DNA from: Phymatolithon calcareum
Lineage: Eukaryota > Rhodophyta > Florideophyceae > Hapalidiales
NCBI GenBank assembly: GCA_977006965.1
Contig: OZ345366.1
Location: 1,178,001 to 1,242,000, forward strand
Direction: 5' to 3'
Length of the DNA stretch: 64,000 bases
Part shown: positions 20,842-31,490 of the stretch, piece by piece
Numbering within the stretch: the stretch's first letter is position 1
Layout of the letters: each line of letters opens with the position of its first letter
Program-made: the position numbers and the translations under genes
The notes under the pieces: model-generated
Seen by the model: only the letters and a program-made list of their open reading frames with translations
What the model was told of the DNA's origin: nothing
The model's database searches: none

Positions 20842-23800
20842 CTATGGCGGTACTGTAACGGAGTGTTTCAGCTCTCTCCCTTGCGGCATAGTCACCTGTC
20901 GTCTTCTCAGATGCCCACGAAGACTACGTTTGATCACGTCCTCCGCCGCACGCGCCCATGCGTTGAAAACGTCAGCAACGCCGGCAAAATTCTCTGGTAA
21001 GGTTTGCAATGATTGTTCGAAGCAAGTTCGGATACTGTCTACAATGCCAGTCCATCCAAGCGGTGGATAATCAAAAGAAATGGTGGTAGTTCCTCTTAAG
21101 GGATACCCCTTCCGCACTCGAAGTACAAGTAATGGAAGTTTGATGTCTTCGATTAGTACCTCACATGTGGCAACGGGATGACCGAATTGCTCTGACAGCT
21201 TGATCCGAAGCAGAGGATTTCTCTCTTGTGCAATACGAGAATCGTTCTCGACAACGTCTCTCAGAGACTTAAGATCTGCAGCCTCAGTCCTAGGCTTCTT
21301 TGCCAGGGTCTTTTCTTGTGCTCCGAGCCCCGCCATCGTTTCAACCGCATTATCGAAAACGCGGCCCCTTTTCCTTCCTTCCGGTGATGTCGTAGTATCA
21401 TTGGGAAGCCCCAGTGCGTTCACCACAGACTCGATCCTCTCCTTTTTTGCACGCTCGTCTACGTTTTTCAAGCGGGTTGCTCGATCAACCACAACTTGAA
21501 CAGACGACTCCATTTGTTCAAGCTGTTGCAAAAGCATATCCATGGTTTTCTCCGGAGCAGACTTCGCCATATGTGTAGCTCTCAATTGCGTGCCATCTGG
21601 CGTCGTAGTTCTCGTGCCTGCTACCTGCGTCACTTGGTTTTCACGCGGTCCTTTTCCCCGTTCGTGATGGGCAGGAGGATTGTTACCTGCCTGTGGCTCC
21701 GTTGTCTTGCCTCCTTGACATTGGTCTCTTTCTTGTTCCACCACATCTTGTCCCCTATGTGCATTCACATCTTGAGGTACAGACACTTGAGGTTGAAGAT
21801 TTCCGAGTTGCCCCCTTTGTGTTGCCGCTTGATGGCTTGGCGTCTGCTGTGACCGATGTTGATTGCTGCAGGTACCGGAACGTGCCATTTGTGGAGCAAT
21901 TTCTTGCAGAGTCATTCGTCTTGTTGGACCATTGGTTTGTTCCGGAATGGCATGATGCTGGGAGATGCTTTCCTTCCGAGCATTTGCTGGTTCGGCAGCA
22001 ATTCGGATAAAACCATCCATGAGTTGCTCAGCCTTCTTCAACACCGCTTCCGTTAACGCGGAAGGAAGCTTGGCAGTTCGCTCCAAATCCAGAAGTTTCT
22101 GGCAATCGACGAAGGTCTTCCGGAACTTAGGTTGCGCCTGCGGCGTCTGTTGCTTCAAAATGGTTTCCATGAGGGGTAGCAGGCGATGCAGTTCAGATCT
22201 GTACTTTGATTTCATGGCGGAAAGCTTCATCCAGATATCATCGGAGATCTCATGTTGCAAAGTAACTGAGGGTGTTTCGCGCAATGCTTGGTGCTGGTTC
22301 GCTGGGGTACCATTGCCAATTGGTAGGTTTCCAATAACACCGCGTTGCGCTGTTGCAGTATTCGGTAGTGATCGGTTTTGTGCTCTTTGCACCACGCTTG
22401 CGTCCATCTGCGGAACCGTCAAACCTGCGGAAGCTGTTCCTTCTCGGAAGTGAGGATGCTGGACCGGCGGCGCAGCCATTGTCGAGGTTGGAGCACCATC
22501 AATGGGATGCTCAGACGAGGCTCCTCTGGTCAAGTTTCCTGGATTGTTCAAAGCGCTGTTTTGGTTCTGAATTAACGGATCTTCATTTGTTGCGTTATTG
22601 TTTCGTGCTCCATTGAGCGGAGGTCGTTCTTCTAAGTTCACGTTCTGCAATGTTTTTCTGGGCTTCCTCTTGTTTCGGGCGGACTGGGTCTTCCGTCGTC
22701 CTCCCCGTGCGCCTCTTGCTGCTGAGCTCGATCCACCCCGCGTTCGCGATTTTGTACCCCTCTGTGCAGGTACCGAACGGATTTGAGAAGAAAATCTAAT
22801 GTTAGAAACTGTCGCTTGGCGGAACGGTCAGAGTTGAAATATTAGGCAAAACATACCTTGACAATTGAACCCGGCTTTGTCCGTGCCGCTGGTATCGATT
22901 GCCTTCCACTTCGTCGTTGCTGCTCTCTCGCACACTTTTGCCGTCTTGACTGCTCTTGCTGCCTTGCATGTAGTTGCCCGACGTCCAGGTTGTCCTGCAT
23001 CTGTATCGGTATATAAAGGAACGTCTGTAGCTGCTCCGGTTTCTGCCGCATCAGCATTTGATCAACACGCATGATGAATTCCTGTGGTGGCATTTCGTCA
23101 ATTTTCAGCATAAGCTGATTCTGCTCCCGGAAGTGCGCCGCGAACAACTGCGACGTTTGCTGCTGTATCAGGTGCTGTAGTTGGAGCTGCTCATGAACTT
23201 GGGTATTGTAGAGTTCTTGCGATATCTGTCCCTGTGCCAGAGCGATATCCATCGACAGGGGCTGTGTATGGTGCATCTCTTGCTGCCGTTGACCTTGCGC
23301 GCTGGACTGTCCTGGCCGTATGTGTTGGTGTTGCATATACAGTCCCTGTTGTTGTTGACCTTGGACGGTGGATTGTCCTGGTCCTATGTATCCATGTGTC
23401 GGAGGCAGCTGTTGGTGTTGCATAAACAGTCCCTGTTGTTGTTGACCTTGGATGGTAGATTGCCCTGGCTGTATGTGTCCATGTGTCGGAGGCAGCTGTT
23501 GGTGTTGCATAAACTGTCCCTGTTGTTGTTGACCTTGGACGGTGGATTGTCCTGGTCGTATGTATCCATATGTCGGAGGCAGCTGTTGCATAAACAGTCC
23601 CTGCTGTTGTTGACCTTGGATGGTAGATTGTCCTGGCCGTATGTATCCATGTGTCGGGAACAGCTGTTGGTGTTGCATAAACTGTCCCTGTTGTTGCTGA
23701 CCTTGGGTGGTGGACTGTCCTGGTCGTATGTATCCATTTGTCGGAGGCAGCTGTTGCATAAATAGTCCCTGTTGTTGTTGACCTTGGACGGTGGATTGTC

Positions 23801-24463
23801 CTGGTCCTATGTATCCATGTGTCGGAGGCAGCTGTTGCATAAATAGTCCCTGTTGCTGTTGACCTTGGATGGTGGATTGTCCTGGTCGTATGTATCCATG
23901 TGTCGGGAACAGCTGTTGGTGTTGCATAAACTGTCCCTGTTGTTGCTGACCTTGGGTGGTGGACTGTCCTGGTCGTATGTATCCATGTGTCGGAGGCAGC
24001 TGTTGGTGTTGCATATACAGTCCCTGTTGTTGTGGATACGGTCCATTGATTTGCGGATGCGAACCAGGCACCTGTGGCTGCACCTGAAGCGTCGGATTTG
24101 AAGTTTCTGACGGACTTCCATGAAGATGGGGAAACTTATATAGCTCAACTTGGGTCGTCAATTGGCTTAACCCTCTCGCGACGTCTTGCATATAACCGCT
24201 CCAGCTCTCAGCTTTACTCCATGCATTTTGCTCAAAGGAGGCGGTTTTCTGTTGTAAATCGCTTTCGATGTCATCGGGGTAGAGCTCTATATTGTTTGTT
24301 TCCAAAAAATAGGGTAGACATAAGCGGTTAGCTGATTGTTCCAGAGATACGTACCCATCAAGAACCCTCCTGGGAATACAAACTTACTTCTGAGCCTGTT
24401 GCGTACGTGCTCGCGTATTTCAAGACGGTCTTCCAGGGACCTCGTCAGTCTCCAATCCGCCAT
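20842..24463 (-). CDS. Full-length MED15-like Mediator tail protein, copy C (1,141 aa)
   Basis: Three exons: 24,463-24,388, 24,286-22,857 and 22,761-20,842, with GT-AG introns of 101 and 95 nt in phases 1 and 0. The KIX-like domain (residues about 4-75) reads MADWRLTRSLEDRLEIREHV, LYPDDIESDLQQKTASFEQN and AESWSGYMQDVARGL. Residues about 110-360 are nine tandem Gln-rich units. Exon 3 starts with a basic RG-rich patch. The middle domain, residues about 670-757, contains DDIWMKLSAMKSKYRSELHR and a LLDLERTAKLPSALTEAVL helix. The C-terminal domain, residues about 997-1,124, has PLLVLRVRKGYPL, ISFDYPPLGW and FNAWARAAEDVIKR, matching the order of the MED15 C-terminus (P.L.v..dYP...P, then a helix with W..ARA). 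Only this copy in the window keeps all regions. Role by family: the Mediator tail surface bound by activators in the nucleus. Confidence 0.85.
23280..24040 (-). repeat. In-frame Gln-rich tandem repeat in copy C
   Basis: Nine units of 29 or 25 residues (87 or 75 bp), each with the core GQST(T/I/V)QGQQQQG followed by (L/Q)FMQ, PTHGYI and RP. Unit length differs by loss of a four-residue HQQL/F-type block. High identity between units implies recent unequal exchange; the other copies in the window lack this array. Confidence 0.95.
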
Positions 24464-24659
24464 GATTCAGTGATGAATATGGCGTCGGCGAGGTGACCAA
24501 AGGCGCAGAAGGCACCAGCCAGGAACAAGCACGAAGCAAGAACGGACGCGGGTGTAGCCTTCGTTTGGCACAAGACAAGTGAGTGAACTTTGATTCTCAT
24601 GTACATATGCGAAAGAAATGCGGCGCATGAGATGTGCTCATGGCTTGAAGATGTGATCA

Positions 24660-25040
24660 GAAAGTGTTCGAATTTAGAAGGTGTGCTCAATGGTGAGAGA
24701 ACAACGCAAATTCGCACACCTCATCTCTTACATGTAATGTTTGAGGCTTTCGCTCTGAGGAGAGGTAGTGAAATAATCAGTGCACCAGGTCTGGTGGAAA
24801 CATTCAATGCATGGATCGAATGAGGAGCTCATTGGTGGGAAGAGCCGCCCAAACCTTTCGCAGTGACGCAGTGCCGGCCGCCATTGTCCGGCACTGTGAG
24901 TGCAGATACTGTCTTCAAATGTAGTGCATGTCGATATCGAAGAATACCCAAGGAGTGGTGATGATTCGAGGCATGACTGCAGTTGGGTGAACGGCAATAT
25001 CAGCATCGACAAAAAGGCAATCTTTCAACAGAACGGCTCG
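24660..25040 (-). promoter_or_regulatory. Upstream region of copy C shared with copy A
   Basis: About 200-580 bp upstream of the copy C start codon, this stretch matches 10,930-11,290. It includes GTGCTCAATGGTGAG and AGGTCTGGTGGAA. No TATA box was identified near the start, and the CACGTGTCATTC element of other copies is absent. Confidence 0.45.
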
Positions 25041-25121
25041 AATGTGTGGTGCGCGCACCAGTAAAAAGTAGCAGTTCTAATATCATTATCGTCTCGCTAT
25101 GTACAAAGGTTAGCTGGTAGC

Positions 25122-25401
25122 ACTAGACGGCCATGGGCGCTAGATGAGCTCTTACTATTTAGCAAGACACTCATAGAACGCATGGAGAACGAAGAAGGCC
25201 TGTATTGATTCGCAGAAGGCAAGTCAAAAAGCGTGCGAGCCCAAGCACCAACAATCCCGTAGAGGACTGAGATAGAATTACTTTGAATCCTGAGTTTTGA
25301 GCTGCACAAAGGTAAGTAGCATCAGAGGAAGCCTCGCCCATATCTTCGGAAGTCTGTGGGGCTTTTAAATAAACTCGAATTAAAAAAACTAGACGGCCAT
25401 G
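25122..25401 (+). mobile_element. LINE family-2 3' end with TSD
   Basis: ACTAGACGGCCATG is duplicated at 25,122-25,135 and 25,388-25,401. The 252-bp insert ends GTGGGGCTTTTAAATAAACT followed by CGAATTAAAAAAA and is the same family as the minus-oriented piece at 18.3 kb. Confidence 0.85.
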
Positions 25402-25581
25402 AAACCCACGTGACCCTTTTTGTCTGAAGGAAAAACGCAGCGCTCACTTGATACCACATTCAGCTAGATTAGAACTCAAAATAGAAGAATACGCAGCCTG
25501 ATACTTCGGCGAGCGTTACGTTTGTTTGACGGAAGTTCGTAATCAAGGATGCTCTGGTGATAATAATGATGATGATTGCTT

Positions 25582-25674
25582 TATTCCGCTAAGGGGAAAT
25601 TTTATGTTTTTTTTATTTTACAAGCCCTCAACGCCAGATTTACCGACAACAGAGCAGCTTGATATTCCGCTAAG
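25582..25674 (-). mobile_element. Minute LINE family-3 3' end (69 bp)
   Basis: TATTCCGCTAAG is duplicated at 25,582-25,593 and 25,663-25,674. Between them lies a minus-oriented family-3 tail (GGGGAAATTTTATG, CAAGCCCTCAACGCC, ACAGAGCAGCTT). Confidence 0.85.
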
Positions 25675-26620
25675 AGTCTACCACGTCAAGAAGGCTTCAT
25701 TTGATTCCACTTTCTGAGGTCGGAAGCGTTTGTCATACCCGATTCGATATCTTGGTTTGGAATATCGCCAAGGAGAGAGTAGTATGTTCTGGGTGCGCAT
25801 TGTAGCATTATCTCTCGGACGAACCTCTTCTCATCCATGCGTAAGACATATCCTAACCATCGCCAGCGACGGTCCTTAATCCATTTGATTCGCTTGAGAG
25901 CGCTTCTTGGCGTCTTCTCCCAGTGTAACTCTCCTTAGTGGAGAGCCGTCCGCAGCGACCGGGCGGCTCCATGATCGTTCAAATTGAATGACCAGGCACG
26001 CAAGATCTCAAGGATTCTCTATGAACCAAGATTGCAACAGCTTTCAGAATCTTCGGAACCTCCATCCTGTTACGCCAAAGTGCGGGCTTGGAAGGTTTTC
26101 TAATTGTAGCTCCTCCAAGCAAGTGGATTCTGGAGACTGTGGCCATGGTCTCAGAGCACAATATGAAAACTGAGAGATCGCAATTTCAACTGCCGGGTCA
26201 GGCGACGGGGAGTCTGAGGAGAACTAGGAAGTATTTTGACTAGTTCGCAAAGGCCAGTGCCTTAAATCACACGAAAATTGTACAAACAATAAGCTAGCTT
26301 TCCGTCACAATCTATTATTGTTTAATCGCCCTCACTACTTTCCTTACTTCGGAGCTTGTCTACGCTGGTTTCAGCATTTCGTGCCTCACCGTGGTCGTTC
26401 ACTCTGTTCCCAAACGTTCCAGGTCTTCTACCAATAGCGTCGAATTCCATGGAAATCTTCCCACGAAGCGTTGCGCACGTAGTATAAGTACTGTTTTTAT
26501 GATATATTCATGATACCTTGAGGGCTCCGCGTATGTTCGTCATCGCCGAAGACTTCTTGCTTCTTCAGCACTAAGTCACGGTAAGCTGACTCCGCTTGAC
26601 ACGGTGCAGTGGAGTATTTC
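25675..26620. other. No recognisable feature
   Basis: Short frames only. I saw no MED15-like or transposase motif in this stretch on either strand. Confidence 0.25.
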
Positions 26621-26624
26621 CCCC

Positions 26625-26805
26625 CTCGAGGCCCGCTCAAGGACCAGAGGTAGGTTTTGGTACCGTAGCATACTGGGTCGCAACTTTTAGCCGCATGTCA
26701 CTCTAGACACAAGTTTGTAAATTGCAAAGTTTCCCCAAGCGTCTTCTGATGCGTTGGTAACTCTTAAATAAAAATATCCGTTTCTTCTTTTTTCTTTTTC
26801 ATCAC
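26625..26805 (+). mobile_element. LINE family-1 3' end
   Basis: A plus-oriented tail with GACCAGAGGTAGGTTTTGGT, GCGTTGGTAACTCTTAAATA and a TTC-rich end matches the 3' ends at 18.5, 29.1 and 46.2 kb. It lies just upstream of the first readable part of pseudogene J. Confidence 0.7.
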
Positions 26806-26964
26806 ATTTCATTTGCTTTATTCCATTTTTCCCTGAGAAATCCATTGCATGGTGTGTTCTCTATTTCCTGCTCTTTTTGTGAATCCTTCATCATTATCAG
26901 TTTGCCCTCGACTTCTCCCTCTTCTGCGACAACTGTTTGCCCAGACAGTGGCTCAGATGCAGAC

Positions 26965-27451
26965 TATCTTACAGGGGGGAAATTGTAGGTTTTTATTTTA
27001 GTAGCCCTCAACGCCGGCGCACGCCGACACCAGAGCAGCTTCGCATTGCGCTGCAACCCTTCTAAGGAAGAATACAGCATATCGGCTCCATCATCACACC
27101 ATCATCTCCTCTTGCATCTCGTTTTCTAGCATCACTAGTTTGTCCATCGCTTGTTTCACTTCCTCTTCTGTTCTGTCATTCATCTGCGGCTGTGTTAGGT
27201 TGCGTTGAAGGGTTTCCAGCAGCATCGATGCTCGTTCGTCGTAGTTGTCGATATATGCCGAGGGATTTCGCGGAGGGAAGCGGCCGAAAAACCATTTGAC
27301 TGCCCAAAGTCTGTGTTTCCTCGAAGTGATCTGGACTACGGGGTTCGGATTCTCGCTCATATCCACGGCGATTTTGCGTTTTTTGGCCTTCTCCGTGTCG
27401 CTCCATGCCCAATAGATTCGCAGTTTCTCATCCTTGTGGGTAGGTTATCTT
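26965..27451 (-). mobile_element. LINE family-3 insertion in pseudogene J
   Basis: Inserted at a TATCTT[A/G]CA site whose two halves remain at 26,965 and 27,446, in the reverse orientation to the host gene. It encodes a 90-residue LINE C-terminal tail (27,366-27,094) with RKHRLWAVKWFFGRFPP and EEEVKQAMDKLVMLENEMQ, followed by the family-3 3' UTR. Confidence 0.8.
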
Positions 27452-27594
27452 GCAAGCTCGACAACTATTAGGCGTCGAAATGGTACCGCAGAACCAGCAA
27501 GAAAGACCGTAGATATAACCAAGACGAAGACAATCAGCGCCTCAAGTTCTATTGTCAAGAAATATTTTCCATTGTTTTTAAATCTGACAATTTC

Positions 27595-29186
27595 CTTGAA
27601 CGACAATTTCCACGCAGAAGCTCTCCGACAGCAAGGCCATAGCTATGTCGCTATCTTGGACTTAAAGGCAGCATACGACTCGGTCCCAAGAGACACGCTC
27701 GCCAGAAGATTACGAAGGGTCCTTGACCCAAGTATATCCGAGATGATTATGCCGTTCTTGAAACCGTCATATATCGAGAATGAAAACGGCGAATGGTTCA
27801 CCATCGACAAGGGGGTGGCACAAGGCTCTCCCCTAAGCCCATGTCTCTACAATATTTTTATGGACACCTTTGCCATGGAGCTCGACTCAATCCCCGAAGA
27901 TGTGTCGAAAGAACCGTGCAAGCTCTTTGCAGATGATGCCAAGCTGACAGCCACCTCTGCAAAGGGGCTTCAGAAAATTCTGGACCTGGCGTCGAAATGG
28001 GCAGAAAAGAATGAAATGAAGTGGAATACGAAAAAAGTTGCCATCCTATGGACAAGGGCCACGGCACGACTGCAATTCCAACTGTCGGAAAGAAGCTGAC
28101 GAAACAACGGGAAGTGAAATAACTTGGTGTTACGATAACTGAGGAAGGGATATCAGATTCCAAACTTGTCGAAAGAATCAAGAACTCCAAAAATGTTCTT
28201 GGAACTCTGAGGCGCCTTGGGGTCTTCACGAACGGAGTGCACCCGGCGAGATCAATCAGGTTGTACAAGTCTCTTGTGCAGTCGAGGTGGGAGTATGCAG
28301 TACATCTGACACCATGGACACCCAAAGTAGAGCTTGAGATCAAGAAGGTGGAGTCGATGTTCTTCGGCAAAATATTTGGGAAACCCGGCAGAAGGAGTGC
28401 GGAAAGAAGCAGAGCGATGTGCCGTATTGTGAAGCCGAAGGACAGAAGGGACATACTTGCAAGATTGTTTCTGCGAAGACTAATGAGGCACGCGGAAAAC
28501 CGACACAGGTGCAACACCCGAAGGAGATTGAAAACGCAAATCTGGACGTAACCCACGCCAAAGTAAACCCTCACCTCTTCAGAGCGGCGTATGAAACTAC
28601 GCCTCGCACAAACATCAAGCAATACCAAAGACAAAATATCCTGGAAGCTGACACGAAAGTGGAAAAGGGCAAAAAACGCCCCATCCCGAGTATCAAGACC
28701 ACACTGCCACCACACTTGTGCTTCAAATCAAGGAGGTACAGGATCCTGGCCATTAAATGGGCATTTGGAATGTTCCCGCCTATGAGCACCGCCGAGCTCA
28801 TAGACCTAACTGGACAAACTGGAAAGGATGCTATCAAAGACCTCAAGTCAGGCCTATCAAAAGACAAGCTATCATATGAAGAAAGTGCTTTTACAAGGAG
28901 GGCACTCGACGAAATCCTTGCTATGTATCAGGCGGCCAAGGCTGCTCTCGAAACCTGAAACCCGCGACTCAAGACAGTGGAATACTTTTCCCCCTCGAGG
29001 CTCTAAGCCAGAGGTAGGTTTTGGTATTTCTGCCAGATCGTGTCGAAATCGACCACGCTAACATATAAGAACGATAGACCCTGTTTGTGGCCCAATGGCC
29101 TTCGCAAAGTTGCCCCAAGCGTCTGCAGATGCGTTGGTAACTTTTAAATAAAAAACTTGCACTTCTTCTTCTTGAACGACAATTTC
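27595..29186 (+). mobile_element. LINE family-1 copy with reverse transcriptase, TSD
   Basis: A 16-bp duplication CTTGAACGACAATTTC (27,595-27,610 and 29,171-29,186) brackets a 1.56-kb 5'-truncated LINE. The target is the exon-2/intron-2 region of MED15-like pseudogene J, where intact copies read CCTTGAGCGACAGTTTTTAA. The insert carries reverse transcriptase motifs, a family-specific C-terminal tail and a 3' UTR ending TAACTTTTAAATAAAAAAC plus TTC repeats. Confidence 0.92.
27612..28958 (+). pseudogene. Non-LTR retrotransposon reverse transcriptase (5'-truncated)
   Basis: The frame opens inside the RT domain with LDLKAAYDSVPRDTLARRL, then KGVAQGSPLSPCLYNIFMD (motif 4) and CKLFADDAKLTA (the catalytic FADD box). 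It then shows the thumb-like TNGVHPARSIRLYKSLVQSR and EYAVHLTPW segments. A stop and frame change occur near 28,100 and again near 28,550, and the tail ends RRYRILAIKWAFGMFPPM and then ETstop at 28,958. The upstream endonuclease and N-terminal RT are missing. The FADD core is intact, but the copy cannot encode a complete protein. Confidence 0.9.
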
Positions 29187-29813
29187 TAACCAAGTTGATA
29201 TATCTTCATCCCGTTTGATATGTGCAAAGAGGGGCCTTAAGCGCGAACTCCAGGTAGATCAAGCTCGGGGGTGAGAGGCCCTGGGGTGGCCGAGGGAAGA
29301 CAAGAAATGCCGAAACCCAGAGGAAGACTGGAAAACCAGATCATGGCGCCAACTTGGAACAACCACCTCCTTTAAATAAAGCACAAGGGAACGTTTCTAG
29401 GTGCGACAGTCACATTTGAAGTTCGGTTGGTAAGCAATCATCCAGGAGGCGTGACCATAGGTTCCACTGCAAAATCACTTGTGGAGTATGCTCCAGGCAC
29501 GAGCTTTTATCTTCCTTGTGGTCCAACATTCTCACATACACCAAAGGAGGGACTAAGTGCCTACTCAGGCTTGCCTGTCGTGCAGATGAATGCGAGTATT
29601 GCCCTAGCTGCGAGTCAAGAGAGCGTATCGAATCATCTAGGATTTGTCACCAGAGAATCCTCCCCGCAAGTTTCACTGGGAAATGATCCGGGTATTAACC
29701 TTTCTTCGCCTCTAGCGCCGCAGCCTCACTTGAAATATTCACAATACCTCCTGCCTGCTCAGGTCCATCTGGTTGCTCGTCACAAAAAGCGCATCATTCA
29801 ACTCCATAGAACA

Positions 29814-29898
29814 GTCCCGCAGGGTAGCCCTGCCCGTATATTCGTATGACTGCGGGGCTTTAAAAAAAATTGCAATAAAAAAAAAGTCCCGCAGGGTA
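29814..29898 (+). mobile_element. Minute LINE 3' end (59 bp) with TSD
   Basis: GTCCCGCAGGGTA is duplicated at 29,814-29,826 and 29,886-29,898. The 59-bp insert ends in GCGGGGCTTTAAAAAAAATT followed by a run of A. Inserted in the linker region of pseudogene J. Confidence 0.85.
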
Positions 29899-30213
29899 AT
29901 GCGGTTCCCTGAAAAACTTTCCGGATAGACCTGGTGCCCACACGGACCAGCTTCAAGCTATTACGGAGCCCCAGCCATCTCCTTTCCTACATGAAATCGA
30001 TGAAAATGTAGAGATTAAGCTTTCCATTATCAAATCCAAGTACAGAGCCCAGTTGCAGCGGATGTTGCCAATTGCTGAAATCGTATTCAACAGACATGCG
30101 CCGCAGAAGAAGGAGCAGCTTCTGACGCTTCAGAGCAGTTGTCCGCAACTTTATGATTTGAAGTGAACCGCCAAGCTTCGATCCCGTTTGATGGGAGCAA
30201 CGCTTTGGAAAGC

Positions 30214-30459
30214 AGAGCAATTCAATGTATGAACTGGACTCCGGAGAAATGATAAGAACGGAAAAGGCATTAAACTCCACACTACTCTACAGCGTCACCA
30301 TAATTGACAATATGGAAAACGACGAGTTCCTGTATTAGGGACTAGGCGATATACTAGAACGAACAAGTTACGAAAAGCTGCTCCCGTACAGTCTTAAGAG
30401 TGTTAATGAGGGCTTTCAAATAAACAACTAAACAGTTGCAAGAAAAGAGCAATTCAATG
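30214..30459 (+). mobile_element. LINE 3' end (218 bp) with TSD
   Basis: AGAGCAATTCAATG is duplicated at 30,214-30,227 and 30,446-30,459. The insert ends GAGGGCTTTCAAATAAACAA and sits within the middle-domain region of pseudogene J, right after its TAKL..A..KAEQF helix. Confidence 0.85.
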
Positions 30460-30649
30460 ACAGAGTTATCCTAGCTGGTATCCGAGCGAGTAATGGTACA
30501 AGGGAAAGAATCACCGAACACGACGCTATGACTGGGCAAACTTTAGATACGACTCCACGGATGCCAGCGCCGGAAATCGCTCTGCTATTGGGAGCGTCTG
30601 GGTCTCTCGCTTAGGTCAACAAGAGGCACAAGCGACATCCGCAACGGCG

Positions 30650-31490
30650 GACATGAAAGGTCGGAAATTACACCAGCCAACAAGTTGAATGTCTATATGT
30701 CCAAGATTTTCAAATCTGGAGTATGCCATTCACCTGACCCCGATCCCCAAACGTCTGTTATCGGCAATCGAAGCAGCAGAAGGTCTTTTCTTCAGGTATG
30801 TTTTCGGAAAATATGCTGAACATCGAAGGGAGCGGATGCGAGTGCTCTGCCGACTCGCCAGCCCACAGATGAGGAGAGCGCACCAGGCCGAAAGGTTCGC
30901 CTTAAGCCTGGTAAGACGGAAGAAGTACCTTGAGCTCGCAGAAGAATACCAAGGAAGAGAAGAAGACCTGGAAGGTTATCAAAGGATATTGGACATCTTA
31001 GAGAAGAGAATCACCTCAACGAAGCTCTAAAACAAGCAGAAGAAGGTATGGTATCAAAAACCGGACGCATACGGGAAGCAGCAAAAATATGGACGTTGGA
31101 AGAAGAGGGACAGACAGTTAAAATCCCGGTCGACAAGCCGAATGAACTACCAGGAGTGTTACATATAAAGGGCAGAACTGCGCGGTTTAGATGCCTGAGA
31201 TTTCTTTTCAACAGAGCTCCTTTGTGCAGAAAATCAGTTTTAGCGAAGTACTTTGGGCCCGGTGCTGTGGTTGAGCTCGTTGTGCTCCAACGCACACTAC
31301 GGTGCATGAAGATGGACCAAGAAACAGAATATGAATGCGAACGACTCACTCGAGCCCTCGCAGGAAGAGAAATTCGGATTTAGGAGATATTAGGAGTCTA
31401 GTAGAGAGATGAATGTGGAAGACAGCGAGAAGCTGCCCTGTTAATCAAACTGAGGTTTTGGGAGCTTTTAAAATAAATCAACATATAACC
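30650..31490 (+). mobile_element. LINE C-terminal region and 3' end
   Basis: This plus-strand segment encodes the end of a LINE protein distinct from family 1: LEYAIHLTPIPKRLLSAIEA, FFRYVFGKYAEHRRERMRVL and, in another frame, TARFRCLRFLFNRAPL. The first two blocks align with EYAVHLTPWTPKVELEIKKV and MFFGKIFGKPGRRSAERSRA of the 27.6-kb LINE. It ends near GGGAGCTTTTAAAATAAATC. No clean target-site duplication was found. Confidence 0.7.

Noticed and set aside
23181-23765. Plus-strand frame of 194 codons over the Gln-rich array
   Set aside because: It is the complementary strand of the copy C tandem repeat; the minus strand has the spliced, family-conserved protein.
25400-25415. CCCACGTGACCC upstream of copy C
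   Set aside because: It contains CACGTG but lacks the TCATTC extension shared by copies D, E, F and H, and lies beyond a LINE insertion.
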